From NCBI RefSeq assembly GCF_021390595.1, contig NZ_JAJEJR010000003.1, forward strand, positions 248,001 to 312,000: a DNA stretch of 64,000 bases, given 5' to 3'. The stretch comes from Paraburkholderia sp. HP33-1 (GTDB lineage: Bacteria; Pseudomonadota; Gammaproteobacteria; Burkholderiales; Burkholderiaceae). Below, piece by piece: positions 1 through 9,222 of the stretch (positions are counted from its first letter, which is position 1; each line of letters starts with the position of its first letter). Position numbers and translations under genes: made by a program. The notes under the pieces are model-generated. The model made no database searches. It saw nothing but the letters and a program-made list of their open reading frames with translations, and was not told the origin of the DNA.

Positions 1-1356
1 GATATGGGCCTCGCGCAGCAGCAATTGGCCGTGATGGACGACGTGCACTCGATGCGCTGGGTCGACTACGAAGGACGTCAGCTCACATGGATGCCGTTTC
101 CGACCAGCACCTTCGGCTTTGCCACGTCCTATTGCCTGTACCAGCCGGCCATGGAGCGTGTGCTGCGTGAAGGCACGGAGCGCTACAAGAATGTGGAGGT
201 GCGCTACGAGCGCGACATGTCCTCGATCAGGCAGGACGAGGATGGCGTCACCATCGAGACGAAGAATCTTGTCACCGGTGAGACCGAAACCATTCGCGCG
301 AAGTACGTACTAGCCTGCGATGGCGGTTCCAGCAGCACGCGCGAACAACTTGGCGTCAAGCTCATCGGCGATACCTTGTCGGTGCGCTGGGTGGTGATCG
401 ACTGCCGGGTCAAGCGTTGGTGGCCGAATCGCCATATGCACACGTTCTGGTCGGATGCGCGCCGTCCGGTGGTGGACATTCCGCTCGGCCTCGGCAACCA
501 CCGCTGGGAGTTCCCGCTCAACCAGGATGAAAGCGATGAGGATTTCCAAAGCCATGAGCAGTTGTGGAAGCTGCTCAATTCGCTGGGCGTGACAGAGAAC
601 GAAGTCGAGATTCACCAGCATGCTTTCTACAACCATCACGTGCGCTATGCCGATCGTTGGCGCGTCGGCCGCGTACTGCTGTGCGGGGATGCCGCGCACC
701 TGATGCCGCCGTGGGCCGGCAACGGCATGCAGTCCGGCATACGCGATGCACAGAACGCCAGCTTGAAGCTGGTCGAAGTGCTGGAAGGCCGCTTACCGGA
801 AAAACTGCTCGACACCTACGAGCAGGAACGCGCGCCGGACGTTGAACGCTACACGCAGATCTCGGTCGGCCTCGGCATGATCATCAAGCGCGAATTGAGC
901 GACGAACAAGTCGCCGCGATGATGGAAGAAGAACGCGCCTCAGGCGACCTGCCGATGGTGTTGCGCCCGCCCCACTACCAGCAAGGCTGGCTGCAAAAAG
1001 GCAAAGGCAGCAAGAACGTGGTCGGCAAGTTTCTGCCGCAGCCGCTCGCGGCCAACTGCAAAGGACAGGTCGACCGGCTCGACGATCTCACCGGCAATGG
1101 CCTCATCGTGCTCGGTGCGAACACGGACCCGGCGAGCAAGCTCGATGCCGAACAGAAAGCCGGCTGGGAAAAACTGGGCGCGACGTTCATCGCGGTCCGT
1201 TCGGCCGACCAGCCCGCACAAGCCGACAACGACGTGGTGGACATCAACGGCGAACTCATCGCCTGGATGCAAAAGGAAGACGTCGATGTCGTCGTAGTGC
1301 GCCAGGACAAGATCATCGCCGCGGCCAGCGGCAATCTCGGCGTACCCGCGTTGTGA
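1..1356 (+). CDS. FAD-dependent aromatic monooxygenase, MhpA-like, 5' end cut by window
   Basis: The reading frame is open through the left edge, so only the last ~451 residues are visible; relatives such as MhpA are about 550 residues. The family hydroxylates phenolic rings such as 3-(3-hydroxyphenyl)propionate using NAD(P)H, O2 and FAD in the cytoplasm. Two flavoprotein hydroxylase signatures are visible: the DG motif (LACDGGSSSTREQLG, near 311-355) and the GD motif (CGDAAHLMPPWAGNGMQSG, near 682-738), which contacts the FAD ribityl chain. The C-terminal ~90 residues fit the thioredoxin-like tail of this family. The N-terminal GxGxxG dinucleotide motif must lie before the window. The neighbouring MhpD-like hydratase supports a role in aromatic catabolism. 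The exact substrate cannot be read from sequence. Confidence 0.85.
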   Translation, partial: DMGLAQQQLAVMDDVHSMRWVDYEGRQLTWMPFPTSTFGFATSYCLYQPAMERVLREGTERYKNVEVRYERDMSSIRQDEDGVTIETKNLVTGETETIRAKYVLACDGGSSSTREQLGVKLIGDTLSVRWVVIDCRVKRWWPNRHMHTFWSDARRPVVDIPLGLGNHRWEFPLNQDESDEDFQSHEQLWKLLNSLGVTENEVEIHQHAFYNHHVRYADRWRVGRVLLCGDAAHLMPPWAGNGMQSGIRDAQNASLKLVEVLEGRLPEKLLDTYEQERAPDVERYTQISVGLGMIIKRELSDEQVAAMMEEERASGDLPMVLRPPHYQQGWLQKGKGSKNVVGKFLPQPLAANCKGQVDRLDDLTGNGLIVLGANTDPASKLDAEQKAGWEKLGATFIAVRSADQPAQADNDVVDINGELIAWMQKEDVDVVVVRQDKIIAAASGNLGVPAL

Positions 1357-1435
1357 CTTGATAGCTGAAGACGGCGAACCGCTCGAATATTTCAGCGGTT
1401 TCGCCGATGTACCCTGGCCCACCAGTAAAGTCTTT

Positions 1436-2221
1436 ATGTCCAATTCGACCTTGATACAGACGACCGCCAGCGCGTTGCGCGAGGCGGAAACAACACGCAC
1501 GCCGATCCCCGCGGTCCGTAACAGGATCGCGCTCGATGACATGGCAACGGCGTATGCCGTGCAACAGGCGAATGTCGACGCCCGCGTGGCCGCCGGCGAG
1601 CGCATTGTCGGGCGCAAGATCGGCCTGACCTCGCTCGCCGTGCAGGCGCAGCTCGGCGTGGACCAGCCCGACTTCGGCGCGCTGTTCGCGGGCAGGGCCT
1701 ACGGCGACAGTCAACCGATGCCGCTCGCGAGCCTGATCCAGCCGAAGATCGAGGCTGAGATCGCACTCGTGCTCAAGCACGATCTCACGCACGAGAAACA
1801 CACGTTCGCCGACATCATCAACGCGAGCGCCTATGCGCTGGCCGCCATCGAAGTGGTGGACAGCCGGATTCAGAACTGGGACATCCGTTTCGTCGACACG
1901 GTCGCCGACAACGCATCGAGCGCGCTGTTCGTACTCGGTAGCCGTCCGGTTTCGCTCGCCGATGTCGACCTCGTGGCAGCTGCGATGACGCTCGAGCGCG
2001 GCGGTGAAGTGCTATCACGCGGCAGCGGCGCGGCCTGTCTCGGCAATCCGCTCAACGCGGCGGTGTGGCTTGCCGACCGCATGGCGCAGCTGGGCACGCC
2101 ATTGCGTGCGGGCGACGTGGTGCTCACTGGCGCGCTCGGCCCGATGGTCGCGGTGACGCAGCCGGGCATTTACACGGCACGGATCGAAGGACTCGGCAGC
2201 GTGCGCGCGAACTTTGCTTGA
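1436..2221 (+). CDS. mhpD: 2-keto-4-pentenoate hydratase (MhpD family)
   Basis: 261 residues, the usual length for MhpD/HpcG hydratases. These enzymes add water to 2-hydroxypenta-2,4-dienoate to give 4-hydroxy-2-oxopentanoate after meta-cleavage of an aromatic ring. Visible family features are GRKIGLTS near residue 50, the metal-ligand segment PKIEAEIALVL, the second ligand segment AAIEVVDSRIQNW and the C-terminal GDVVLTGALG. I chose ATG 1436 because it gives the usual family N-terminus; an upstream TTG at 1358 would add 26 residues unlike the family. It lies 79 bases after the monooxygenase on the same strand, so cotranscription is likely. The aldolase and acetaldehyde dehydrogenase of a complete pathway are not in this window. 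The mhpD symbol is by family, not proven orthology. Confidence 0.85.
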   Translation: MSNSTLIQTTASALREAETTRTPIPAVRNRIALDDMATAYAVQQANVDARVAAGERIVGRKIGLTSLAVQAQLGVDQPDFGALFAGRAYGDSQPMPLASLIQPKIEAEIALVLKHDLTHEKHTFADIINASAYALAAIEVVDSRIQNWDIRFVDTVADNASSALFVLGSRPVSLADVDLVAAAMTLERGGEVLSRGSGAACLGNPLNAAVWLADRMAQLGTPLRAGDVVLTGALGPMVAVTQPGIYTARIEGLGSVRANFA

Positions 2222-2277
2222 ATCAGGCCGGGATGCCGGCGTGGTGAATACATTACAAAACTAATCTGGAGACTCAA

Positions 2278-3369
2278 ATGCGGAAACGCTACCTTGCCGT
2301 ACTCTTTGCAGTCCTTCCCATTGAAAGCACCTTTGCACAAAGCAACGTCACGCTGTACGGCCTGATTGACGCCGGCGTTTCGTACGTGTCGAATCAGGGT
2401 GGACATTCGGTTACCAAATTCGACGATGGCATCTACGCCCCGAATCTATTCGGGCTCTCGGGTAGCGAGGATCTGGGAGGCGGAACAAAAGCAATCTTCA
2501 AGCTCGAAAGCCAGTTTCAGGTTGGTACGGGTGCCCTGCTGCAGCAAGGCCTATTCGGCCGAAACGCCTACGTCGGACTCGAGAACGCCCGTTTCGGTAC
2601 GGTGAGCCTCGGCAACATTTACGATTTCATGTTCACGTCGCTAACCGAGGCCGGCAATGCCCCGGGTTTTTTCTCCGGCGGCCTGTACAACTTTGCGGCC
2701 GGTCCGTTCCAGAAACTCAACCTTCCCCAAAACCCCACTGGATGGTTTGACTGGAGCAGAACCACCGGAATGGCGCTGTCGAATTCCATCAGATACCAAT
2801 CGCCTGTATTCGCGGGCCTGTCCGCCGGTGCTCTATACGCGCCTGGTGGCGTCGCAGGCTCATTCGGATCGAACTCTGCGATGAGCTTTGGTTTGAACTA
2901 CGTCGCGGGTCCGTTTGGCCTCGGAGCGGCGTACACGCAGAAGAAATATCCTGGATCGACCGGTGGTTCTCCGCAAATTCCCGTTTGGAACTGGGGCGTC
3001 GGGGCGCACTATGTTTTGGGCCCGGTCTACACCGTTGCTGATTTCGTGAGCGTACGCAATTCGTTTTCCGGCGCTGCGGCTTACGCTGGTCAAGTTGGCG
3101 CAAGCTGGCAGATCGCGCCCGCGTGGTCGTTGGGTGCGAGCTATATGTACATGAAGGGGAACGACGTTCTCGACAACAACCATGCGAACCAGTTTGGCGC
3201 AACGTTGAACTATTCGCTGTCGAAGAGAACGATGGTGTACGCTGAAGGCGTCTTCCAGCGCGCAAACTCAGGTGCACAGGCAGCAATCAACGGCATCATG
3301 GACCCAGCAGAATCGTCGAGCAGCGCGACACAAGCGATTGCCCGCGTCGGTCTGCATACTACCTTCTAA
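2278..3369 (+). CDS. Gram-negative porin, OmpC-like (Burkholderia type)
   Basis: 363 residues with a signal peptide ending at TFAQ before SNVTLYGLIDAGVSY, the standard mature start of betaproteobacterial trimeric porins. The body alternates amphipathic strands and glycine- or tyrosine-rich turns. It ends in VGLHTTF, with the terminal phenylalanine recognised by the BAM complex. It should form a 16-stranded outer-membrane channel for small hydrophilic solutes. A GGAGA ribosome site lies just before ATG 2278. It sits 56 bases after the hydratase gene, and a strong hairpin follows its stop. Linkage to the catabolic genes may mean it admits their substrate, but this is only inference, since porins of this family are numerous and broadly distributed. 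Confidence 0.92.
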   Translation: MRKRYLAVLFAVLPIESTFAQSNVTLYGLIDAGVSYVSNQGGHSVTKFDDGIYAPNLFGLSGSEDLGGGTKAIFKLESQFQVGTGALLQQGLFGRNAYVGLENARFGTVSLGNIYDFMFTSLTEAGNAPGFFSGGLYNFAAGPFQKLNLPQNPTGWFDWSRTTGMALSNSIRYQSPVFAGLSAGALYAPGGVAGSFGSNSAMSFGLNYVAGPFGLGAAYTQKKYPGSTGGSPQIPVWNWGVGAHYVLGPVYTVADFVSVRNSFSGAAAYAGQVGASWQIAPAWSLGASYMYMKGNDVLDNNHANQFGATLNYSLSKRTMVYAEGVFQRANSGAQAAINGIMDPAESSSSATQAIARVGLHTTF

Positions 3370-3921
3370 CGCCTCGCGGTATTTCCCGATCCGTCCGGCA
3401 GCGGGGACGGATCGGTGCCGCTGGATAAGAGTCAAACGTCGCGTGAGCATGGCTGGTGTCATGCCGCGCGCGAATCTTGTCGAGAAGTGCACGTCACATA
3501 AGCGGCCACGCACAAAGGCCTTCTCGCTCTCGCCGAGTCTTCACCGCTTCAAACGAAGACCGCCTCGGCTTGTTCTTCAGTCTCGCCGTGTCAAGAGCGT
3601 TGTCCAACGGCAAATGAGCCTGAACGAAAGTTTTTCGCTCACGCTGCGCGCCACATCAGCGAGAAGGTTCGATGCATCGTGGGGTGTCAGTCGCTGGTTC
3701 GGAGCGCTTTTCGCGTCGAGCGCGAAGGTCGTGAACAATTCGTGATCGCTGAGATTGATCCGTTCGTGGCGACCCGTTTGCCGTCGCGGCGGTTCGCCAC
3801 AATGGCGAGGTCCACGGTCGACATTGAGACTCCCCGTCCCTTTTTGGTGATCGATGACATCAACGCATGCTTTCTCTTCGCCTAAGATGGATTGCTCCCG
3901 TCACAACCACAGAGGAAGGTC
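3370..3921. other. Gene-free stretch between porin and dehalogenase
   Basis: About 550 bases. Apart from the hairpin after the porin, no reading frame here resembles a known protein. Open frames present lack a ribosome site or recognisable motif. The last ~50 bases contain the ribosome site (AGAGGAAGG) of the dehalogenase-like gene. Confidence 0.5.
3386..3415 (+). terminator. Putative terminator after the porin gene
   Basis: A perfect 11-bp inverted repeat (CCGATCCGTCC at 3386-3396, GGACGGATCGG at 3405-3415) with an 8-base loop begins 17 bases after the porin stop codon. No clear T-run follows, so it may be an RNA 3'-end stabiliser as much as a factor-independent terminator. Confidence 0.6.
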
Positions 3922-4656
3922 ATGGGCATTGACTCGACAAATCGAACCAGCATCAAGGCTTTCGTATTCGATATCTTCGGGACCGTGGTCGACTGGCGCA
4001 GCGGTGTCGCGCGCGAAGCGCGCCCGTTTCTGAATCGGCACGCGCCGGACCTCGACGCGTCCGAATTCGCTGACGCGTGGCGTCGCGAGTATTCGCCCGC
4101 GATGGAAGAAGTGCGTGGCGGACGCAGACCCTATGTGCGGCTCGACGTCCTGCACCGCGAAAACCTCGTCAAAGTGCTCGCGCATTTCGGCATCGCCAAC
4201 GCTTCCGACCCGGAGATCGATGAGTTGAACCTCGCCTGGCATCGCCTGGACCCTTGGCCGGATGCCGTCGACGCTCTGCATCGACTGAAGCGGCGCTTCA
4301 TCATTGCGCCGCTCTCGAATGGGAACATCCGCCTGATGGTGGACATCGCAAAGCGTGCCGGTCTGCCGTGGGATGCCATTCTCGGCGCGGAGGTCGTCCG
4401 CGCTTACAAGCCCTCGCCACGAGTCTATAGTGAAACGGCGGAGATCCTCGGCATCACGCCGTGCGAACTATGCCTCGTCGCCGCACATAACAACGATCTC
4501 GCCGCCGCGCGACGTGTCGGCCTGAGCACCGCGTTCGTGCTGCGGCCGACGGAGCATGGGCCCCATCAGACGAGCGATCTGAAGGCGAACGAGGCTTGGG
4601 ACTTCGTCGTCGGCGACCTGCACGAACTCGCGACGCAATTAGGCTGCGCGCACTGA
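3922..4656 (+). CDS. Haloacid dehalogenase, type II (HAD superfamily)
   Basis: 244 residues. The cytosolic HAD fold is clear: motif I FDIFGTVVDW (aspartate nucleophile near residue 16), motif II serine in APLSNGN, the lysine in VRAYKPSPRVY, and the acidic end segment LVAAHNNDLAAARRVGL. Type II L-2-haloacid dehalogenases hydrolyse 2-haloalkanoates to 2-hydroxy acids. In motif I they carry a residue other than aspartate two positions after the nucleophile (here D-I-F), as expected for dehalogenase-like members rather than phosphatases. ATG 3922 follows AGAGGAAGG closely. The gene overlaps the last 18 bases of the convergent nudK gene. The natural substrate is not readable; a non-halogenated substrate is possible. 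Confidence 0.82.
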   Translation: MGIDSTNRTSIKAFVFDIFGTVVDWRSGVAREARPFLNRHAPDLDASEFADAWRREYSPAMEEVRGGRRPYVRLDVLHRENLVKVLAHFGIANASDPEIDELNLAWHRLDPWPDAVDALHRLKRRFIIAPLSNGNIRLMVDIAKRAGLPWDAILGAEVVRAYKPSPRVYSETAEILGITPCELCLVAAHNNDLAAARRVGLSTAFVLRPTEHGPHQTSDLKANEAWDFVVGDLHELATQLGCAH

Positions 4657-5238
4657 AGCGAGCCCGCGCAAAGCAACGTATTGCAGCAGCATGATCGTCT
4701 TGCCGTCGACAATGTCCCCTTCGTCGATCGCTCGCAACGCGGTTTGCAATGGCATTTCGATCACCTCGAGGTCCTCCCCTTCATCCTCGACGCCGCCGCC
4801 ATCGTTCACCCGCATCGACGCGTCGTACTCGCCGACATAGAAATAGACCTTTTCGGTCACGGACCCAGGGCTCATGTAGGCCTCAAAAATCTTGTGGACC
4901 TGCCCCACTCGATAGCCCGTTTCCTCCTCGACTTCGAGCCGGATGCGATTTTCCGGCGAAGCGTTGTCGAGCAATCCGCCCGGCGCTTCGATCATCATGC
5001 CGTCGTGTCCATTCACGAACGCGGGCATGCGGAACTGTCGCGTGAGTATGACGTTACCGGTGCGCGGACTGTGCAGCAGGATCGTCGCGCCGTTGCCGCG
5101 ATCGTAGGTCTCGCGGTTCTGGCGCTGCCATGTGCCGTCCCGGCGCAGGAAGTCGAACGTCACCTTCTTCAGCGTGTACCAGTCGTCCGATAGCAAGGTC
5201 GTACCGACGATGCGAACCCGGTCTTTCGTTGCGGTCAT
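4639..5238 (-). CDS. nudK: NUDIX hydrolase, GDP-mannose pyrophosphatase type
   Basis: 199 residues. It contains a Nudix box at about residues 88-111 (GGLLDNASPENRIRLEVEEE followed by TGYRV) with the glutamates that bind Mg2+. The flanking EAPGGLLDN, EAYMSPGSVTE and GGGVEDEGE segments match NudK, which hydrolyses GDP-mannose and related nucleotide sugars to GMP and sugar phosphate in the cytoplasm. I chose ATG 5238 over an ATG at 5337 because GGAGGCGCC lies just upstream and because the extra 33 residues are low quality. Its 3' end overlaps the dehalogenase gene tail-to-tail. Upstream, only 31 bases separate it from the divergent deoR remnant. ADP-ribose hydrolysis is a possible alternative activity. 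Confidence 0.85.
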   Translation of the reverse strand: MTATKDRVRIVGTTLLSDDWYTLKKVTFDFLRRDGTWQRQNRETYDRGNGATILLHSPRTGNVILTRQFRMPAFVNGHDGMMIEAPGGLLDNASPENRIRLEVEEETGYRVGQVHKIFEAYMSPGSVTEKVYFYVGEYDASMRVNDGGGVEDEGEDLEVIEMPLQTALRAIDEGDIVDGKTIMLLQYVALRGLASVRAA

Positions 5239-5269
5239 GGCGCCTCCTTTCGGCCATGGACAATGATTC

Positions 5270-5820
5270 ATGGTATCGCGCAACGGCCAGGTGCTGGCCG
5301 GCGAACTGAGCGCGGCGTTTGGCATATCGGAAGACACAATTCGCCGCGATTTGCGCGAGCTGGCCGCGGAGGGACGGCTGCGGCGGGTTCACGGCGGCGC
5401 GTTGCCCGCGTCTGCCGCGCTCGCGTCCTTCGAGCTGCGTCAGGACATCGAAACGGTCGCCAAGCGGCGCATCGCGCGTCGCGCGGTCGAGCTGATCGAG
5501 CCGGGACAAACCGTGATCGTCGATGGCGGCACCAAGTCGGCGCCACTGGTCCAGAAACTGCCGTCCGATCTGCACGCGACCATCGTCACGCATAGTCCGA
5601 GCGTTGCCACCGCGCTTGCCGCGCATCCTTGTGTCGAGGTGATTCTGATTGGCGCGCAGCGGAGACGGTCGTGCTCGCTTCGTCATCGAAATTGAACGCC
5701 GCGTCGCGGTTCGTAATCGGCGATATCACGCTCGCGCAAACCATTGTGGTCGAGAAGAAGACCAGCGCGGAATTGACGAAGCCCATCGAAGCGGCGGGGG
5801 TGACTGTGGTGAGGGCGTAA
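5270..5820 (+). pseudogene. DeoR-family repressor remnant with internal deletion and frame change
   Basis: The first part reads as the helix-turn-helix and effector-domain start of a DeoR regulator (GISEDTIRRDLRELAAEGRL, then RVHGGALPAS and IVDGGTKSA) up to about 5661. From about 5653 a different frame reads the typical DeoR C-terminus (AAETVVLASSSKLNAAS, then VIGDITLAQTIVVEK) to the stop at 5818-5820. Together about 183 residues of the usual ~255 are present. Some 60-70 central residues of the sugar-phosphate-isomerase-like domain are therefore missing, and the two halves are out of frame. The N-terminus is also short, since an in-frame TGA lies two codons before the ATG. No intact DeoR protein can be made. 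It was probably once a regulator of an adjacent sugar operon that is no longer here. Confidence 0.85.
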
Positions 5821-5837
5821 GGAGTGTCATCCGGATA

Positions 5838-5878
5838 AATTGACCATTTAGATCGGTACGGGTCAACAGGATCAATTT
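5838..5878. repeat. Short inverted repeat, possible decayed IS end
   Basis: AAATTGACC (5838-5846) is mirrored by GATCAATTT (5870-5878), 8 of 9 matching. A further GGTCAA sits inside at 5861. It lies just after the broken deoR gene and resembles the repeated GTCAATTT-type ends of IS21-family elements. No transposase fragment is nearby, so it could equally be an operator or a weak hairpin. Confidence 0.25.
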
Positions 5879-6051
5879 GAGATGAGCGATTCTTTACAAA
5901 TGTTCACCGTGATTGCGCCATTTTCTCTTTTGCATATTTCCGATGGCGACGGACCAGCAAAAATGCGGTGCAATGAAAACAACATGTACGGACCCGCCGC
6001 ATGCGCTGGCGGCACAGGTCCGGCAACGCAATGCGACAGGTCACCTGATGG

Positions 6052-9000
6052 TTACCAGCTGTACCGGTAACCGGCATTGCCAGTTACACCGTGGGCAGTC
6101 TGTCCGCCGAGGCTATGGTTGTAGTCAATGGCGGCGTAAAACTCGCCCTGCCTGCCGAATGTCGCGGTGATGCCCAAACCAACTTCCATCCAGGTACGGG
6201 CAAAATTCACGTTGAACGGTGTCTCGCCGACAGTGGTCTGTCCCGGAGCCAGAAAGTCGTGCAGCACATTGGCAGTGAAATAGGGCCTCGCCTTGCTCGT
6301 GCCGCTCGCGTTCGCCATGTCATCCGTAATGATGCGAAATCCGATCCGGCCACGCAGGGCGTTGGTCACCGTTGATGAAATCGCGGAAACGTTGTCGTTG
6401 AACGCACCCAGATGCATGTACTGGTACATGAGTTGCGCTTGCGGTTCGAATGCGACCGGCAAGCTGGCGATCTGGAACGGCCTGCCGATTTCCTCAGAGA
6501 CCGCGACGGAAAAACCATTCTGGCCCGGTGTATTGCCTCCGTTGTCGTTGTACCGGTTGTGATAATGCGAGACCTGCGCGACAGTGTCGGAATAGGCCCC
6601 ATTCGCCAGATAGCGCGTGAAGTACCCACCGAGCGCCTGAACCTGCGTCTCTGCGGAGCCCGTCGCGGTGTCCAGTCCCGCCTGAGCGCGCGACATGTCA
6701 GAGAAGTTCATCGATGCGTTGCCGAAGGTGACGGTGATCCCTGCATGCGTGCTGCCGCCCGTCGAAGAAGCGCTTAGTGTCCAGTCCTTGCCGAACTGCG
6801 CGAAGACGCTCCGGTCATCAGCCGAGAAGCGGCTCAATGCGTCAGTCTCCGTACTCCAGGCGTAGATACGCCCCCACAATCCGTTGGTACTGGCATTCCC
6901 ACCAGATGGGTGTACCGCGTCGGGCACATCGCCGACACGCTGGTCGAGGCGACCCAGCATTGCAAAGCCGTAGTTCACGTTGAGCTGCGGCGTCATGACG
7001 TAGCCCACCGTTGCCGGACGGTAAGCCACGGGTGCATCGGCGACAGGTGCCGCAGGACCATTCTCCCCGTCGTGCGAGTGGGGCGGATCGCTGTCGTCAT
7101 CAGCCTGGGACGGCGGCGGGCTTTCGAGGGTCGAACGCAGATACCAGTTCCCGCTGGATGAATCTGCGCCCACGCCGCCCTTGTACAGGGTGTACTGGTA
7201 CGCCCCCGCCTGGACCTCTCCGACCTGGCTGAACTGACCGTTTGATGCGCCGTCAACCTGGATGACCTTGATGCCGTCTCCCGTGGTCTGTGCGCCCAGG
7301 CCACCTGTGTTGGTTACCTGCACGCCGCTACTGCCGGAAGTCGAACCCGAGACATGCAACAGGTCGGTGAGTGACGACGAATCGCCCAGCTCGGTGTTCA
7401 TTGCCAGCAGGCCACCATTGCCGACATAGTCGCCCGTTACGTTCAATGTGGTTCCGGCTGTCTGGCCGAACCGGATGGTGCCGCCATTGCCCATCCCGGC
7501 GACTGTCTGGCCAAACCCGTTCAGGTCCAGTACCGCGCCGCTATTGACGTTAAAGCTCGACGCAGGACTGAAAACGTCTGCCGCTCCCGCCTGGAGGGTA
7601 CCCGCATCGACGCTGGTTGCACCCAGGTAGGTGCCTGCGCCCGTGAGGGTCAATGTCCCGCTGCCTGTCTTGGTTAGCGCACCAGGGCCGCTTAGGGGGG
7701 CATCAAACGCCGCGGCAAAGCCGTTCGTGTCGAATGTACCGCCACCGCCAGCCAGTACCGCGCTACCCGCATTGACCTGCGCTGGTGACAGGAACTGGAC
7801 GGTTCCGCTGTCGAGTGTGAGAGAGGTCAGGTTCGACGGACCGGTCACGTTCCAGACCGAGCCGTTCTGCAGCGTGGCGTTGAGCGTCGAGGTCGGATCG
7901 GCATTCGTTGTACCGGTCAGGGTTGAGGCATCTGCAACGACATTCAGGACACCGTGGTCCACAGCTTCCAGGGCGTTCATTCCAGCCGTCACAGTCGAAC
8001 TGGTCAGCGTGAGGTCCAGCGTCCCTTCGTCCACGAGCACCCCGTCACGCTGCGTCGACGTCAGCGTGCTATTGGTGATGTTCGCGATGGCCGGGGCGGT
8101 TGTGTCGAGGTAGGTCGCGTCGAGCGCATCCGAATCTGCGCCGCTTGCCGACAGTGTGCCATTCGTGAACGACAGGATGGCACCGCCCGCGAGATAGGCG
8201 GCCGGCGCGTCCGCGCCGCTGGTACCGACATCCAGTCCGCTCGCGATAATGGTCGGGGCATTCGTTCCGGGATCGCCGGACGTGGCGGGCATACCCGCTA
8301 TCAGCAGGCCGGCAGCCTGATCCCCCGTTGTTCTGATGGAACCGCCCTCGATGCTGCCCTGTGCGCCAAAGAGCGATTCGGCGCCGAAACTTCCTGCGCC
8401 TGCCGTGCTGATGGTGACGTCGATTGCGTTCAGCGTCGCATTGTCCGATGCCAGCAGACCAGCCGAACTGGAGCCCAGCGTAGTCACCGAACTGTTCGAT
8501 ATCAGGGTGGTGTTGGAGGTTGAGCCGTCCCCAATGACACCCCGCGAACCAATCTGCACACCGGGAGAACTATTCCCGGTCGTGTTGATCGAGACTCCAT
8601 CCAGAGTCATCAGGCCGCCCGCCTGATTGTAGGCGCCTGCGCTCGCAGCGCCGGAGGTCAAAACCACGGTACCACTTGCCGACAGATTGGCACCCGATCC
8701 GATGTTGTAAAGCCCATAGGCATCGTCTCCACTGGTCGTCACGCTGCCGCCGTGAATCGTCACGGTGCTGTCGTTATTGGCCTGAACGCCGGCTGCCCAC
8801 TTGCCCCCTGTCCGCACCAAAGTGTTGTCAAGCGACAGAACTGCATTGCCTGCGAAAGCGAAGGCGCCGTTTGCCCCGTAGCCCGTCGTACCGATAACAC
8901 TGTCAGTCAGCGAAACGTTTCCGCCGTCTGATGCATAGACTCCGTGCGCGCCTTGACCGGTAGTGAGCAACGTAACCTGTGATCCGCTTACGACACTGCG

Positions 9001-9222
9001 GTTCGTTACAACCAGTGCGTGCTGGTTTGCGCCCAATGTCGTGTAGGTCCCGGAAATGGCCTGTGTTGAACCATCCGAAATTTGCAGCGCCTGCGCATGG
9101 GCCAACGGGGAAATCAGCAGCGCGACGGCAATGGCAGCGCTGCGTAAGGGAAAAGGCACTTGCGCCGGACGCATAGCATGACTAAGCGACAGGCCCATTG
9201 ATGGGTAATCTTTATTGCTCAT
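6052..9222 (-). CDS. Autotransporter with pertactin-like passenger and C-terminal beta-barrel
   Basis: 1056 residues. A signal peptide follows a slightly extended N-terminus (hydrophobic core AAIAVALLISPLAHAQA, near residues 28-45). Residues ~45-480 are serine/threonine/glycine-rich beta-helix repeats. Around 500-600 lie autotransporter-associated strand repeats (LTKTGSGTLTLTGAGTYLGA), followed by a pertactin-type segment. A proline/acidic linker (about 700-735) then leads to the roughly 280-residue outer-membrane barrel, which ends in GYRYSW with the expected terminal aromatic residue. The family exports its own passenger to the cell surface by type V secretion, often for adhesion or aggregation. 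No protease or lipase catalytic motif was seen in the passenger. ATG 9222 is used; ATG 9198 and 9174 are alternative starts with shorter leaders. Confidence 0.9.
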   Translation of the reverse strand: MSNKDYPSMGLSLSHAMRPAQVPFPLRSAAIAVALLISPLAHAQALQISDGSTQAISGTYTTLGANQHALVVTNRSVVSGSQVTLLTTGQGAHGVYASDGGNVSLTDSVIGTTGYGANGAFAFAGNAVLSLDNTLVRTGGKWAAGVQANNDSTVTIHGGSVTTSGDDAYGLYNIGSGANLSASGTVVLTSGAASAGAYNQAGGLMTLDGVSINTTGNSSPGVQIGSRGVIGDGSTSNTTLISNSSVTTLGSSSAGLLASDNATLNAIDVTISTAGAGSFGAESLFGAQGSIEGGSIRTTGDQAAGLLIAGMPATSGDPGTNAPTIIASGLDVGTSGADAPAAYLAGGAILSFTNGTLSASGADSDALDATYLDTTAPAIANITNSTLTSTQRDGVLVDEGTLDLTLTSSTVTAGMNALEAVDHGVLNVVADASTLTGTTNADPTSTLNATLQNGSVWNVTGPSNLTSLTLDSGTVQFLSPAQVNAGSAVLAGGGGTFDTNGFAAAFDAPLSGPGALTKTGSGTLTLTGAGTYLGATSVDAGTLQAGAADVFSPASSFNVNSGAVLDLNGFGQTVAGMGNGGTIRFGQTAGTTLNVTGDYVGNGGLLAMNTELGDSSSLTDLLHVSGSTSGSSGVQVTNTGGLGAQTTGDGIKVIQVDGASNGQFSQVGEVQAGAYQYTLYKGGVGADSSSGNWYLRSTLESPPPSQADDDSDPPHSHDGENGPAAPVADAPVAYRPATVGYVMTPQLNVNYGFAMLGRLDQRVGDVPDAVHPSGGNASTNGLWGRIYAWSTETDALSRFSADDRSVFAQFGKDWTLSASSTGGSTHAGITVTFGNASMNFSDMSRAQAGLDTATGSAETQVQALGGYFTRYLANGAYSDTVAQVSHYHNRYNDNGGNTPGQNGFSVAVSEEIGRPFQIASLPVAFEPQAQLMYQYMHLGAFNDNVSAISSTVTNALRGRIGFRIITDDMANASGTSKARPYFTANVLHDFLAPGQTTVGETPFNVNFARTWMEVGLGITATFGRQGEFYAAIDYNHSLGGQTAHGVTGNAGYRYSW

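Noticed and set aside
3679..3885. A 68-codon frame before the dehalogenase gene, ending in a phrase like a pyridoxal enzyme start
   Set aside because: The likeness covers only about ten residues, there is no ribosome site, and the rest has no match.
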